Source: Alphaproteobacteria bacterium Ga0077535 | GTDB taxonomy: Bacteria; Pseudomonadota; Alphaproteobacteria; Caulobacterales; Aquidulcibacteraceae | Direction of reading: 5' to 3' | Assembly (NCBI GenBank): GCA_001464425.1 | Contig: LNEK01000020.1 | Location: 434,001 to 498,000 of the forward strand | Length of the DNA: 64,000 nucleotides | Notes under the pieces: generated by a model | Databases searched by the model: none | Told to the model about the DNA's origin: nothing | What the model saw: the letters and a program-made list of their open reading frames with translations, nothing else | Made by a program: the position numbers and the translations under genes | Part shown: positions 63,120 to 64,000 of the stretch, in pieces | How positions within the stretch are numbered: position 1 is the stretch's first letter | How the letters are laid out: the number at the start of each line of letters is the position of its first letter

Positions 63120-64000
63120 TCACATGCGTACGAGGGCTGCGCCCCAGGTGAGGCCGCCGCCAAGCGCTTCCATCAGGACGAGATCCCCCGCCTTGATGCG
63201 CCCGTCGCGGATGGCCGTATCGAGCGCCAGCGGCACGGAAGCTGCGGAGGTGTTGCCGTGGACACCGACGGTTGACACGACCTTGTCCACGTCGATGCCC
63301 AGTCGGCGGGCGACGCCGTCCAGAATGCGCTGATTGGCCTGATGCGGCACAAACCAATCGACCGTGTCGATCGAGACGTCGGCGCGCGCGCAGGCTTCCA
63401 GCATCGCTGCGGAAATGTGTTCCACCGCTTGGCGAAACACAGCGTTCCCAACCATACGCACTTTGCCGATCGTCCCAGTCTCCGAGACGCCGCCATCCAC
63501 GTAGAGCAGATCGTGCATGCGCCCATCGGTGCGCAGGAATGTGGAAATCACACCGCGCTCGCGGGCATCCTCCTGGGCTTCCAGCACCACCGCGCCGGCC
63601 CCGTCGCCGAAGAGGATGCATGTCCCGCGGTCTTCCCAATCGAGCAGACGCGAGAACGTCTCCGCGCCGATGACCAGCGCGGTTTTGGCTTGTCCCCGGA
63701 CAAGAAAATTGTCCGCGGTCGCAAGCGCGAAAATGAAGCCGGAGCAGACAGCCTGGAGATCGAACGCCGCGCCCTGGTTAATGCCAAGCGCGGCTTGAAC
63801 GCGCGCCGCCGTCGCCGGAAAGGTCAGGTCCGGCGTGGTGGTGGCGACGATGATGAGATCGATATCCTTCGCCTCGCGCTCCGCCGCCTTCATGGCGTTC
63901 AGCGCGGCGGTGCAAGCTAGGTCGGAGGTTTTTTCATCAGACGCTGCGATGCGGCGTTCGCGGATGCCGGTGCGCTCGACGATCCATTCATCGCTGGTGT
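63120..64000 (-). CDS. fabH: Beta-ketoacyl-ACP synthase III, 5'-partial
   Basis: Starts fatty-acid synthesis by condensing acetyl-CoA with malonyl-ACP. About 292 residues in the window; roughly the first 30 lie beyond position 64000. Reads [20 protein letters not shown] near the edge, catalytic Cys in [36 protein letters not shown], His in [20 protein letters not shown], Asn in [20 protein letters not shown], and ends [14 protein letters not shown]. Probably in one unit with ihfA, 82 bases downstream. Confidence 0.96.
   Translation of the reverse strand, partial: TSDEWIVERTGIRERRIAASDEKTSDLACTAALNAMKAAEREAKDIDLIIVATTTPDLTFPATAARVQAALGINQGAAFDLQAVCSGFIFALATADNFLVRGQAKTALVIGAETFSRLLDWEDRGTCILFGDGAGAVVLEAQEDARERGVISTFLRTDGRMHDLLYVDGGVSETGTIGKVRMVGNAVFRQAVEHISAAMLEACARADVSIDTVDWFVPHQANQRILDGVARRLGIDVDKVVSTVGVHGNTSAASVPLALDTAIRDGRIKAGDLVLMEALGGGLTWGAALVRM

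Overview
This is a GC-rich, densely coded chromosomal segment with many ATGA/GTGA stop-start overlaps. It looks like an alphaproteobacterium, most likely Caulobacterales/Hyphomonadaceae-like; that placement is inference. Supporting evidence: a complete 14-subunit nuo cluster running into birA-coaX-rnj-mce-DUF1467-proS-lolC-lolD, small families typical of the class (DUF1467, DUF2842), a class I PHA synthase, and two promoters that match the alphaproteobacterial general-stress sigma factor EcfG exactly. No phage, insertion sequence or CRISPR array was seen. No gap between genes exceeds about 270 bases.

Layout. 1-10 kb: ptsP (cut by the window edge and carrying a frameshift), lysC, ubiG, a pair of exported amidohydrolase-family proteins of which one has lost its metal ligands, and dnaE. 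10-17.5 kb: lolD, lolC, an archaeal/eukaryotic-type prolyl-tRNA synthetase in the normal proS position, DUF1467, methylmalonyl-CoA epimerase, RNase J, CoaX and BirA, all on the minus strand and probably continuous with the nuo operon. 17.5-37 kb: complex I genes, read from nuoA at 37.0 kb down to nuoN at 17.5 kb. The cluster is studded with non-nuo genes: a GFA-family protein after nuoC, two membrane proteins and an NTF2-like protein between nuoD and nuoE, two tiny membrane proteins between nuoE and nuoF, a four-gene island between nuoF and nuoG that includes an oppositely oriented, stress-promoter-driven disordered small protein, and a small lipoprotein between nuoH and nuoI.

37-42 kb: four tRNA genes (Asp, Val, Pro-UGG, Glu) among small envelope proteins, a K+ channel with a C-terminal zinc ribbon, a second GFA protein and a CoA-transferase. 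Palindromic repeats sit directly against tRNA-Val. 42-53 kb: recJ, hom, an AlaC-like aminotransferase, phaC with an Ala/Pro/Lys-rich N-terminal extension, argC, rpsI-rplM and ctaA (haem a synthase). 53-58 kb: an RcnB-like protein, then otsB - GH15 glucoamylase-like - otsA behind an EcfG-type promoter, and tRNA-Pro(GGG). 58-64 kb: a divergent module of a FecR-domain protein, a TPR/beta-barrel outer-membrane protein and a CHASE2-adenylate/guanylate cyclase, then an OmpA-like lipoprotein, ihfA and fabH (cut by the window edge).

Functionally the window joins respiration (complex I, haem a synthesis), envelope maintenance (Lol system, several lipoproteins), core replication and translation genes, amino-acid biosynthesis and carbon storage, with a stress branch. 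The two EcfG-type promoters tie trehalose synthesis and the 52-residue disordered protein inside the nuo cluster to the same predicted regulon. Start codons were chosen from visible Shine-Dalgarno sequences, overlaps and family lengths; functions are recognised by reading motifs, not by database search.
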